The notes under the pieces are model-generated. The model had not been told where the DNA came from. It was given only the letters and a program-made list of their open reading frames with translations, and did no database searches. Of a DNA stretch of 64,000 nt, positions 50,101 through 61,300 are shown piece after piece; within the stretch, counting starts at the first letter, position 1; every line of letters starts with the position of its first letter. The stretch lies in contig OZ316892.1 in assembly GCA_973895155.1 (NCBI GenBank), positions 19,592,001 through 19,656,000 of the forward strand. The letters run 5' to 3'. The position numbers and the translations under genes were made by a program. Source of the stretch: Marsupella aquatica (Eukaryota; Marchantiophyta).

Positions 50101-51337
50101 TGGAAAGATCTTTCCAATGAGCCTAGCCTACTATAGTCAAATTTCATTGAACACTGAAAGACCTACAAATTTCCAAATATGACTCTTTAGTTTTCTTGCC
50201 ACATTTTACTCCTCAGTGTAAGACTCGCTATATAACACCAAAATGCAAGATAAGACTAGCGAGTTACCCACCCACTCCTCTTTGATGCCAATTTTCACTA
50301 CAAACTCTGTATTTTGGGGTGCATTTACACAGGAATAGTAGGGGACTACATGACTGGCCTCCAATCATCCAAGGAATGCACATATGCCTGGGAATATTAG
50401 GGGGTCTCAATTATGAGACTACAGAAGCTTATAGGTTGGCCGGTTACAACTTGAAAACATACATCTGCTAAAATTGAGTGGACTTCCTAAACGAAGGTCA
50501 TCACACCTCCAGTCCAGGAGCCACAGTTTTCCATGACCCCCCTTTTGGCATGGGTGAACTTGAGCATTTAGGGCATGTTCCCTTGCATCCATCTTTTCTT
50601 GAAGAACAGCTCCCAACTTTTGCCAGCATTCAATGGAGCTCCCGGCCCGTTTCAAATATGTTTTCCGGTTTAGTTGCAGGGTCCATTAGTGGTGACCAGG
50701 GCCCATGTAGTGGACAACAGTCCATTCCCATTTTGTAATTCAGTGGGCTCATAGTCATGCACTTATGCACTTATGCATGATTGGCTTGCAGTTATTCAAG
50801 GAATGCACTTATGCATGTATTAGAGGGTCTAAATATTTGGGCTGTGGTGAAATACTGGCACCCGCATCGTGGTTGGAACGGCTGTCATGTGGCCCAAAAA
50901 GTGACGGGCAACCAGGAGGGTGTCGTGTTTAGCCATTGTCTGTAACCATGTATACCAAATTTAAAAACAGGAATGGTGAGCACTCTCGGCACTTGTATCC
51001 CTTGTCGTTTTGGGATCACCGGATAGTCTTCAAAGTCCAAATGCAGCCTGCCCGAGGGTGTCTGAGTATTTCAAGTCCCTGCCCCAGACTGTGAGTCCCT
51101 GTGGACCGTCTGAGTGAACACTACTGACGGTCAATTGCTGTTAAAATTTGGAAGGCCCGAATATTGAGACCTCCTATAAGGGGAATACATGACAGGCTTG
51201 CAGTTATCCAAGGAATGCACTTAAGGGCTAGGTTCAGTGGGGCTGGGAGTGAGGAGTGCACATGTGTGTCAGCATGTTTAAACAAGTAAGATCACAGATT
51301 TTCCAGGGAGTGAGGAGTGTCCAAATACGGCATTAAA

Positions 51338-54300
51338 GGGCAGGGTTCCATGGAGCGAGGAGTAGGTACGGACGAGGAGTAAAGTCTGCTCCCTGGGCCC
51401 ACCACCGACGCCCCGATGACAAAGCAAAACACGGGCGCATGGAGGCATCGTCTCCTGCTCCCTGCTCCCAGCTCCCAGCCATCGACCGGGAATGGCCCAG
51501 GTTGCGGCCGGTGAAGAAACTCTGTGCAGCAAAAGAAACGCCACTGCATGACTTTGACCACCATAGCTTTTACTGTGTCGCTTGTTGTGAGAGTTCTTTT
51601 GCATTGGGCATCACTACTTCCTTCCTCTCCTCTCTCTTGTGTAGGCTGCAGGGGATTTTCTTCCCAAGGATGCAGTGAGATGGATTTCAGGTCTGCAAAC
51701 ACGTCTCAGTAATTGCTGGCGACCAGGATCGGAAGAAATACATGCAGGCCGCCTGCTGAATACAGACGCCTTTTCCTTCTTTGCTGACTGCCAGGCACCG
51801 TCATCTTGGAGGTAAGTTACAGTCAATAACTTCCAAAGTGCGCCCACATTTCCATTTCGCTAGTTTGGTGGAGGGTGTTTGTTCTTTGGAGGCCTTGAAA
51901 GGAACACCGATACCAGTTAGTCCACTGTTTGATCTAATTATGATCTGTCCACGAGACTTATAAAGTCCAGGTTTACCAAAAAGTCAGATACCACATTGAA
52001 TGGGGCCCTCTGGAGATTCGTTTTAATAGTATCCATGGTCTTCGGCTGTGGCAATCAGACAAAACCAATGCTGTGCAAAAAGAAAAAGGGGATTACACAA
52101 TTTGCATTTCACTACTTTGACCGAAGGTTTTTGTTTTTGGCCTTTATTGGGCGCTTATACTTGTCAACTGTAAAAAGCAGAGCTTCTTGCTTCTTTCTTT
52201 CATTTCCTGACCCCTTGCATTTCGATTCACTACTTTTTATTTCCATTTGACTGTTTTCTTTAGATCAGGATCAATGTGGGGTTCACCGCAACTTTTGTCC
52301 CTATCTGGCTGTGGTAAAGACACCTTCAAGTGGAACAGCAGTGAATCGCAGACCTCAGTTGCCACAAACTTTTTCTTTAGATCAGGGTAAATGTGGGGTT
52401 TTGTCCCTATCTGGCTGATCAATGTAGATTGGGGCAATTGGAATAGAGTATGTCTTTTTGTAATGTGAAGCCAGCCAATACCTTAATTGCTAGTTCTTTG
52501 TAGTGAAGCTGAATAAAGACCTCGTACTTCTACAGTGTGAATTGTGTTGAGATGCATGTCCAGGTCTTCTGTTAGGTGGGCATGCATTGACTTGAGCTCT
52601 ACAGTATGACTTGTGTTGAGATGCGTGTCCAGGTTTTCATTGCTATTAGATGGGCATGCGTGGACGACTGATTTGGGTGGTGTGGGTTTGATAATTATTT
52701 TTGTATCTTTGACTTCCATGGACCCTAAATTTCTTTACTTAATGAGGAATTCTCTTTCGTGAATGGGGGTAGTGTGATTGGAGTGGACATGTGTCTAGCT
52801 AAAGTCATCCATTAATCCGTTAAATTTTTGTGATTGGCAAGTACAAGCAAATATATGGCTCATCAATGACCACCTCCCGAGTAGCTGGATTGGTCTGTTC
52901 TTATAGTTCTGTTCATCATGGAAGGGAGCACGAGTGGAACTTCAATGGAAATAGATATTCTAGACTTGAATGTGACCCCTCCAACCCAAGAGCCACCTAT
53001 TCAGTTACCTGATGGAAACGTACCTTTAACATATGTCAACCTCAATGTTCGTCCATATCCTAGAAGAGATGTCTCTCATCTAGTAGTTAGAGTATTAGCT
53101 TCGTTGATGGCAGCACTTGCCACTGTCACATAGGCTTTGCTGCCTATGTTTGATGCCTCGAACCTCTTGCTGTCAGGGTCTGTTAATAGCAATGCAGTAG
53201 CACATGCTCGTATGGTTAGAACAAGACTTGTTAGACACTTAATGCCAACATATTTGCACCTGATTGGTTTAGTCTATGTGCGGCCACGTGAGATGCTAGA
53301 TCAATGGTACATCAAACCACGAACTAGACATGGGTTAATGTTGTGGATTGACGACACACCCTGGGAGGATCCACAACGTTTCTGAGAGTTCTTTCGCATT
53401 GGGCCTCAATTGTTTTTCTATATTTGTGAACTTGTGCATGATGATATGGTGACGGATCCACCTGAGTCTTTGAGAATCTTGCCTAATCGCCAATTACTAG
53501 TGATTAGGCAAGTTGCACTTGCATTGAGGCGTTTGGCAGTCGGAGATACCTTTCTAACTTTGGGTGAACTATTTGGTGTTTCAAAGAGCTCTGCAGTGAA
53601 GGTGACCTGGAAATTCATTTGCTCTTTGAGAAGACGGGCTGGGCATGCCATTAAGTGGCCAGATGATGCAGGCCTTACTGAGGTGAAAGTTGGATTTGAG
53701 GAGAGATGGGGTTTTCCAAACTGTTGCGGAGCAATTGATGGGACTCACATTCCCATTGAGTTGCCTGCAGGTGAAGACTCAACACAATACTATGATTGAA
53801 AGCATAAACTTTTTGTCATATGCAAGCCATTTGTGACCACAAATTGCGCTTCATGGATGTCTATTGTGGTCTGCTTGGTAGCATCCAAGATACAAGGTTG
53901 ATGCGACTGTCACGATTTTATACTCAAGTGACACAGTCTCAGACCCGGCTAAATGGTCCTCAATTTTGCTGTAGCAATGGCAGTGTGGTCCAAGAGTATG
54001 TTATTGGAGATGCAGGCTATCCACTGCTCCCTTGGCTTATTGTTCCCTTTCCAAAAGGTATGACAGAGAGAACTGATGACTTCAACTACATGCACTCAAG
54101 TACAAGAATGTGTGTTGGACGTTCTTTTGGAAGGCTAGAAGGGACTTGGAGAATACTCAGCAGGGCATTGTGGAAACCCAGAATTGATAGAGTTGGAGCA
54201 ATGATTTATGCATGTTGTATTTTGCATAATTTGATCATTGATAGAAATGACGGTTTGCCAAATGTGGTGTGGCAACATTGTCCACCGCATCCAGCAGGGT

Positions 54301-54943
54301 ATGCTGGAGTTCTACGTCCCAATTTACGAATGTACAGAGGAGGACCAGAAGCTAGAGATGCTTTGTTAAATCATGTATTGTAGTAGTAGTGCATGTCATG
54401 GTTGTTAATGAGAAGACAACACTTTCCCTTGTAAGAGACCAGCATAAATTAAATTTTGCAATCAGAACTTGAGTTGCCAAGAATGTGACTATTTGGTATA
54501 GAATGCAGTCCACTTTGTTTGCTTTGTTGTATAATGTTTCATGAGCGAAAGTAGTTACCAATATCAAACTCACAATGCATTGAGTAATTTTCAATGAGAG
54601 ACATAATATTTACAAGGCTCATAGTCTTCCCGCATCGATCAATCAGCATCCTGAACTCATGGCCGGGCTCACAGCTCAAGTTGAACGACTATGTTTGCAA
54701 GTCGCTCAGCCCGTTGCTGACCGGCTGTAACAGGTGATATCAGGGCAGGAACCGACCACACAGGTAACAGGGAGCGCAAAACAAGGGGCGTGAGGGGAAC
54801 CCGCACTCCCTACTCCTTGCATTTGTCGAGGGAGTGCCCCTCGCCCGTAGTCAGCTCTCATTGGCTGTGGCAAACTCAAAAATCTCTGTCCGTACTCCGT
54901 ACTCCTCGTCCGTACCTACTCCTCACTCCATGGAACCCTGCCC
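51338..54943 (+). mobile_element. PIF/Harbinger DNA transposon, copy B, internally deleted
   Basis: This 3,606-bp element is nearly identical to copy A but inverted. The right flank is TTA (54944-54946); on the left TTA lies at 51333-51335, with two extra A before the terminal GGGCAGGG, so the left junction has a small change. Compared with A it lacks about 2.46 kb, including the MYB/SANT gene and the minisatellite. At the deletion junction (about 54631) CTCATAGTCTT from one side meets CCCGC, then a short unmatched run (ATCGATCAATCAG), then sequence matching A near 19008. The transposase gene remains but is broken. Confidence 0.95.
52918..54383 (+). pseudogene. Harbinger DDE transposase, copy B, broken
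   Basis: It begins MEGSTSGTSMEIDILDLNVT and shares with copy A the TAG (53134-53136) before LLPMFDASNLLLSGS. Its own lesions are TGA at 53383-53385 (CGA, Arg, in A), TGA at 53797-53799 (TGG, Trp, in A), and a deletion around 53813-53820 before CKPFVTTN-frame sequence. Of the catalytic triad, the Asp in GAIDGTHIPIE and the Asp in EYVIGDAGYPLLPW are kept, but the Glu is lost: MCVGRSFGRLEGTW has Gly at 54117-54119. It ends LLNHVL at 54383. This copy is complementary in its damage to copy A. Confidence 0.92.
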
Positions 54944-54946
54944 TTA

Positions 54947-55689
54947 GGGAGTATGATTTGCCCTCACACTCCGTGTTAAACTCTAGGGGCACCCCCTGCC
55001 CCTGTATAGTGACACAACAGTGCATTCTCATTGGCTCTAAAGTTAAAACTCATACAGTTAAAAACTGTGTATAGCTTGGCACCTAGTGTATTTGGGCCTC
55101 ACGGGATGTGAGAGAGAGTGATGGTACTCCCTGCCCTTGGCTCTTGGCCCATGGACCCTAGCCCGTATGCAAGGTAAATCTCCTGTACGACTGCGGTAAA
55201 GGGAGGGAAGACCTGTGAGTCACCCACCCCCTGGCCCATGGAACCTAGTCCTTGTGCAAGGTAGCGGTAAAGCGAGGGAAGACCTGTGAGTCACCCACCC
55301 ACTCCTCTAGTCTACAGTACTAGACCCCCTCCCTCCATCACTTAGTCACTTACTACGCTCAAAGCTGTTGGAAGCAAAGCCGAAGACGAAGTCCGCAAAG
55401 TAATCCTGGTTCTGGGCATAGGAATTAGTGCGCCGCTGCCGAATGATTTCTAATTATTGAAATTAATTACAGTAGTCTCCTCGTGTAGCCGTGCTCGTCC
55501 GGATGACAAACAGGCCGTCACGAGACAGTCTCTGTGTTTCTGTCGCTCTTTCTCTCTCGACAGTCGGCCATTGATCGGGTCTGCAGCAGAGCACTTGAGA
55601 AGTGCAGCAGGCAGAGGAGAAGGGAGAGAGAGAGAAGGTCAGGAGGGGAGGTGAATTTGTTGAAGACGAGGAAAGAGGTCGGGCGCAAG
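54947..55689. other. Intergenic and promoter of the glutaredoxin gene, with a tandem duplication
   Basis: Two related units start at 55146 (87 bp) and 55233 (74 bp). Both run GGCCCATGGAMCCTAG, TGCAAGGTA, GCGGTAAAG, GAGGGAAGACCTGTGAGTCA, CCCACCC. The unit start, read in reverse, resembles a Harbinger-type end (GGGCTAGGGTCCATGGG). From about 55480 a pyrimidine-rich then purine-rich leader leads to the ATG at 55690. Confidence 0.5.
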
Positions 55690-58314
55690 ATGGAGAGGAG
55701 GAAGAAGGCGATGCTACTGATCGCGTTTGCATGCACTGTGGGGAGTTTGGGACTGCTGGTGGCGCCTGGGGTGAACGGGAGGGACTCTACGCCGCTTTCA
55801 TTTGTTAAGAAGACGATTGCCTCCCACTCCATCGTCATCTTCTCGAAATCGTATTGCCCGTATGTTTCTTACGCTCCCTCTCTGCCTGTCTAATTCGGAT
55901 CTCTAACAACCGAATTCGTTTTCTCACTCAAAAGCGGAGAAGGATTTTTGTCCCTATCGCGCATTTCTCCTTTGAGTTTTGGCAGAACGGTGCTGTTTGT
56001 GTCGTACTGGTGTGGCTGGATTCGGTGTTAGTCGATTACAGCTTAGTTATTTGCTTTGCCTCCTTGAATTTCTTAAATTTGGATCAGCCAGGGGCTTAGT
56101 AATAGCATGGTTCTGTCAGTTCCTGCCTGCGGCGAATTTAAAGTCTGTCTGACAGCATAGTTCACGAAAAGTTGTGATGAGAGTAGAAAATGTATACTCC
56201 CTAATTGAGGAATAGTCAATTTGTCTATAAGTCATGAACAATCTGAAAGTACAAGGGAGACATCACGAGAAGGTCCTATGACTGTCCGAAAGGAGAACCC
56301 ACGTGTGCTGAATGCCAGAGACCTACACACCAACAACCGAGAGGAACTTGTATGGCTGTGTAAATGTCCTGGATGTGCCCCTTTTGCCATAGTGGAGGGA
56401 CACTTCAAAATAAACTATGGAGATAGGTACTCGCACACATTGGTGCGAGTGATTTGTCTTCGCGGTCTTAAAGCAAAGAATTTCTACTTTTGAGCATCTC
56501 CAATTGATATGAGTACCTCAGAGTATTTCAGAAGATGACGAAGATTCAGTAGAGATTGATCGAGTGGTTACAAATATCCTCTTGGTACAAGGGTCAATAA
56601 CGCAGTTTGAGTCTACGATATTAGCCGAAGACTTCCTGTGGGCGATTGAGGAGCTCCCGCAGGTCCAGGATTGGGCATAAAATGTTTTCTCCACTTGTCC
56701 TGCCCTCGAAGGTTTCTGATTTGGCTGAGTTGGCATATCGACCTAAGCATGAGTTTGTGTGAATGTGAAAATATTGATTTTTTAGTGGCAAAGCTTGCAT
56801 GTGTCAAGATCATCAGGTCACTTTGTACTATTCGGCAGATTTTCCAATCCAATCAAACTAAACAAAACGCTTCAACTTCTAATGTCAAGGTTCCTACATA
56901 CTAAGTCTGCTTTGTCCATGTAGATATTGTAAACGGGCGAAGAATGTTTTCAAGGAGTTGGATGAGAGTCCTTTCGTCGTGGAGCTTGATCAGCGAGGTA
57001 TTTGGATCTGCGACATTTCCTTGACTTATGTAGTCCCTGTTGATTCGTTGGGTGTAGATTTTCGTCGATCCAGACCACCAAGTATTTTTAAGAGTGAAAA
57101 CACTGGAATGATTTGCATATTATAGTTATCATGAAACAGATTCTTGGTGGAACATTCTTCTGATTCTCACACTTTGGGGAGATTTTGGAACGTCTGTAAC
57201 TCTCTCTTCTGCAACAGAGGATGGTGCCAAAATTCAGGATGCTTTATATGAGCTGGTGAAGAGACGTACGGTGCCCCAAGTTTTCATTGATGGAGAGCAC
57301 ATTGGTGGTTCTGATGGTATGGGACTTCATTATTCTGGCTTTGGGCACCAACTATTCTTGATTGGTACCACCGAATATTCTAACCCAGAGAAAAGTTGCT
57401 GCCTAGCTTGTGATGTCTAAAAGCGAGATTGACTTTATACAATCACATCACTAGTACTTAACCGTGCTAGTGATGATCTCCGGATCATGCAGCAAAGGAC
57501 TACTTAAAGCCAGCCTAACCCTGGTATGAACTGATATGTATGTTCACTATTTGCGTAAGCCTCATGCTATTGGTAAGAGCTCCCGCATAGAGCGCAGAGA
57601 GAGGGATAGAGAGAGTTCCCGGGAAGGAGGATTAGAGTTAGTCCTCATCAGGCTACCCATAGAATTAGACAGAGCAGAGCGAAGGCTCCAGAGAGAGTTG
57701 GGCATCACTGTCCGTACAGCAGTGTGAAGGTCAGACAGAGTTGACAGAGAAAATGGCCGCACTGGCATGGGTGCTAGCTTAGTTGCCTTCAAGTATACGC
57801 CAAAACTAAAATTAACGCAGAGAGCACAATGGACTTAGTGCCTGTTCCAGTAAGGTGCTGCAAGGTGATGAGATTTAGGTGTCGCATCCCACAGAAAATA
57901 CATGGATGTGCTGTGGGTTGAAATTATCTAATATCGTGGTGGCAACCATATCTTGGTGGCTGGGCATTTCTCAATAACCTGTCCACTGCTAGGATGTTCA
58001 AGCTGAAATAGTTTGTTGATTGCGCTGATTCACACCTTGTCAATGGGCTCAAAGTACATTTTTGAAGGTCAGAGGGCTAGCCAACCATACACTGTTGAAT
58101 AGTGGAGTGGCCACGAACATTTAATGTTATGACTATGTGCTACTAGGGAATTCTGATAATTAACAGATTGCGTCAAGTCCACCCTTTTGATCAGAAGCAG
58201 AAGGGCTAATTTGTTGGTTCCTTTTTCTGTTGAGCAGACACACTGGAGGCGCACCGAAATGGACGCTTGAAGAAGCTCTTGGGGTCAAAGCAGTCTGGTG
58301 ATGAAGACCTTTGA
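55690..58314 (+). CDS. Class I (CPYC) glutaredoxin of the secretory pathway, four exons
   Basis: Exons are 55690-55859, 56924-56997, 57218-57316 and 58238-58314 with GT/AG ends, giving 139 residues. Residues 1-30 form a signal peptide or anchor ([20 protein letters not shown], then [10 protein letters not shown]), as in plant GrxC3/C4. The thioredoxin fold follows: [20 protein letters not shown] with the active site CPYC at 56-59, [19 protein letters not shown], the TVP turn at 99-101 with [12 protein letters not shown], and GGSDD at 111-115 for glutathione binding. The enzyme reduces disulfides and glutathionylated proteins using glutathione. The first intron (1,064 bp) splits the active-site motif after the first Pro codon bases. 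An in-frame extension upstream has no ATG. Confidence 0.94.
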
Positions 58315-61300
58315 TTTCATCACCCATTTGCAAAATTGCTGAATGGCATCCTGCCAGGCTGAAGGATGTCTTGGTGTCCAATGTCTCAACTGATTTTGAG
58401 TCGGGGCCATCGCAGAACTGGAACGTGGGAAATGTAACGTTTTGTCTTATTTTGCAGGCGCCTGGCAGCATGATGTGTCGTGAAGGTTTTCGGACCGATA
58501 AAGGCTAGTGAAGGAGTGGTATCACTGCCGCTTAGAGTACAGGGTTGAATTGTCAGCTGACCATTGGATTGCAACGCGTAATACCTGGATCTACTCATTC
58601 AGCTCGTCTGAGTTGTAGTCCATGGATGTAAGGCCACGCATACTGAGCGCTTGTCTGCCAACGAGCCTCGAATAAGGCTAACCTGTATTTGCTCGATTGG
58701 AGTTCATGGCTCAGAAAGCTTAGGCACGTACTGTACAAAGGTGCCTCTGATGGCACACCCTACTCTCTTTGTACGAATGCAGATTTTTGAAACCCGGCCG
58801 TCCTACGGTTGAACCCTTATATGCCTGTAATTTTGGTGGTTTCTTCAATCTTTTCTCACAATTTCAATTCGAAATTCCTCTTAAATTTAGGAAAGTCACA
58901 GATATCAGGAATTAACTGGACATGCATAATTTGAGTTCACAGCTCTTCCACTTTGATTTGCGCGACGAAGACCAGCATTGCACTGCTGAATCATTGCTTT
59001 GAGAATACGGAAAGGTATATCAGGCATGTGCTCTAATTCTTTCCGGAATCATGATCCGGAAGGATCAGAAAGATTTGGTACGGACACCAATCACCAGCGA
59101 GAACCAAGTAAACATATGGAGCAGTGATTCTGTTGGTCCAAAGCTATATTGTATGTGTTGGTCCTCACTTGCATAGAAAAACGAATAATTGAGGCATGTA
59201 CAGAGTTGTGTTGTTAGTAAACCTTAGGATTTTGTAGAATTGGAGGGTTCGTCAACCATTTCCGTTGTGCAATAGATATTTCAGAAGGAATGAGCCTACC
59301 ATATTGTCGGTGGAGTGATCTGTTTCCATTCCATTTTGTAACAACAAAGAAGTAATATCAGGTTGCGGTTGAAGTATGACATTGGGAAGGTGTCATTAAT
59401 GGTTAACCAATCTCCATACATTTATTCTGCCTTACTGCACGTCTTCGTTACAGGGTTTTTCGTTATAGGGTTTTTGAACGGTCTACGTGATTCAAGAGTA
59501 CTTGTGATGCCATGGGTTTTGTAATAGCTTGCGACCGTCTTTACATAGGAGATGTTTATTTACTCCGGAAAACATTGTCTTTATCTGCTTTCTGGACTCC
59601 ATCGATGCTGGCTTAAGTTGGTGTTAAAGAACGAAAACAAAATAGAGAGTAAAGAAAGCACAGCATTTAAGATCGACGAGAAAGCCTGGTACTCGTCAAA
59701 AATGAGGAAGGATCCTCGTGACCATCAGGAAAATCAACAGACACCGAAAAGGAGCTTTCGTGTTGCAGTTGATCCCTCATTTCTCGCTATTGAAACTTAC
59801 GAGGTTGGAGGATTGCACTAGATGAGTGAATTTCTCAGTTGACTGGTGTCTCTAGAGATACCAATCGTTTTGCACCTGCCTCTACGGAGGTGGACACAAG
59901 CAACGTGAAAGTTCATGAATTTCCGGAATGCGAGAGTGGAAAATCGATGATTAATGAACTGAGGCATTGTCTGCTTAGACTCTCTCGTTGATGAAATCTA
60001 GATCATGTCCAGATGAACTGCCCGTCCGACTGGCGAAATCTAGGATTCCGATGCAATTCACACCCTAGATTTTGTGAGAGGGCACTCCACGTCTACATCT
60101 ACCCTTGCAAATTCCCCTCTAGCGAAACCAACTTCTAAACGAACTTGTCCAGGACTGAAATTCCTCATCTGATTACAGCCGCAATTCACATTCCTTGAAC
60201 TTTTGACAAAGAACCCAACGTCTCGTAATTAGTCGCAGTTGAGCTTTAAAAGGGTGTTAGGCCTAATCAGGATGAGTCGTCACTTCTATTACGGTATTCG
60301 TCTAGAATCTACATATGCCATGAGAAGTCGATCGATCACTCTACTTAGTGATTTGTACTCTTCTTATTAATGAATTTCCACCACTGGCCTCTTGCCTTAG
60401 CTTTGCTGGTTGGACATTCTCTCATATGGTTGGGGACCTCCACTGTCGACGTATTCTCTGGAGTAGCCTTGTTTCAATGGAAAAAGGTCCGGTTGAGGCT
60501 TGCCGCAATTTCAATGACCGGCTGACATCTCTCCTATGGCTGGGGATCGTCAATTACACGCCTTCCCTGGAATATTCTTGTATCTCGCACAGGTGACGCG
60601 ATTGAGGTTCGCAACAATTTTGATGACTATCTATCTCAGATCCTTAGCATAGTGACCTTGAGCTCATTTCGTCGATGCAAAAGCTCACGGTCCCGAAAGG
60701 GTGAAGTTTCTTTCTCATACAGTAGATTCATCAGTCTTACCTCAGCATCATTCTGTCGTGATGTTCTCAATGACTCTTGAGACTTGAGAGTCAAAATGAT
60801 TCAGGAGAGTAGTCAAAGTTGGAGGATCCTGAGGAGAATGACTAGTTGACCTCGAAATTGTCCAACCACGTAAGACTCATTAAGAACAGTCCTCTAGACT
60901 CTCAGCAGTGAAAAAGTTGGCATTAAAATGCTTTCTGTCAGTGCTTGAAAGAATCTCCTTACCTGCGTGCTCGAGTGGACCGCCATGTCGTCACCGAGGA
61001 CAGAGAATAGTACAAAATGAGAGGGTCTCCATTTCGATCAGCATCCTTCTCTATCAAAGTAATCTAATCAGCCCAGAAAGAGAACAAATTTTATTGAGAA
61101 AGGGCCAACAGAGTACCAAAGGACTGTAGTTCACGAAACACTTCGTACAAAAACGCGAAACAATTCAATCATGTGCTACGCGACACAACACAATCCAGTT
61201 CTCCACATTGATATGTTTCAACTGAATATCACCTCAGCGTTCCATAATTTCTTTTAGTTGTACTTGAACAATCCGTCTACTTTACAAGACTGACTACAAT

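Larger units (their letters stand above)
48185..51337. other. Repeat-rich stretch upstream of SRP72
   Basis: It holds the SRP72 promoter and a CT microsatellite, then a minisatellite array (48590-49640), a triplicated 60-bp phrase (49915-50100) and three copies of a dispersed phrase (CCAAGGAATGCAC or TCAAGGAATGCAC) at about 50369, 50798 and 51208. No supported gene. Confidence 0.5.

Noticed and set aside
55534-55689. N-terminal extension of the glutaredoxin
   Set aside because: The upstream frame is open but begins at GTG; the first ATG is at 55690, which gives a proper signal peptide.
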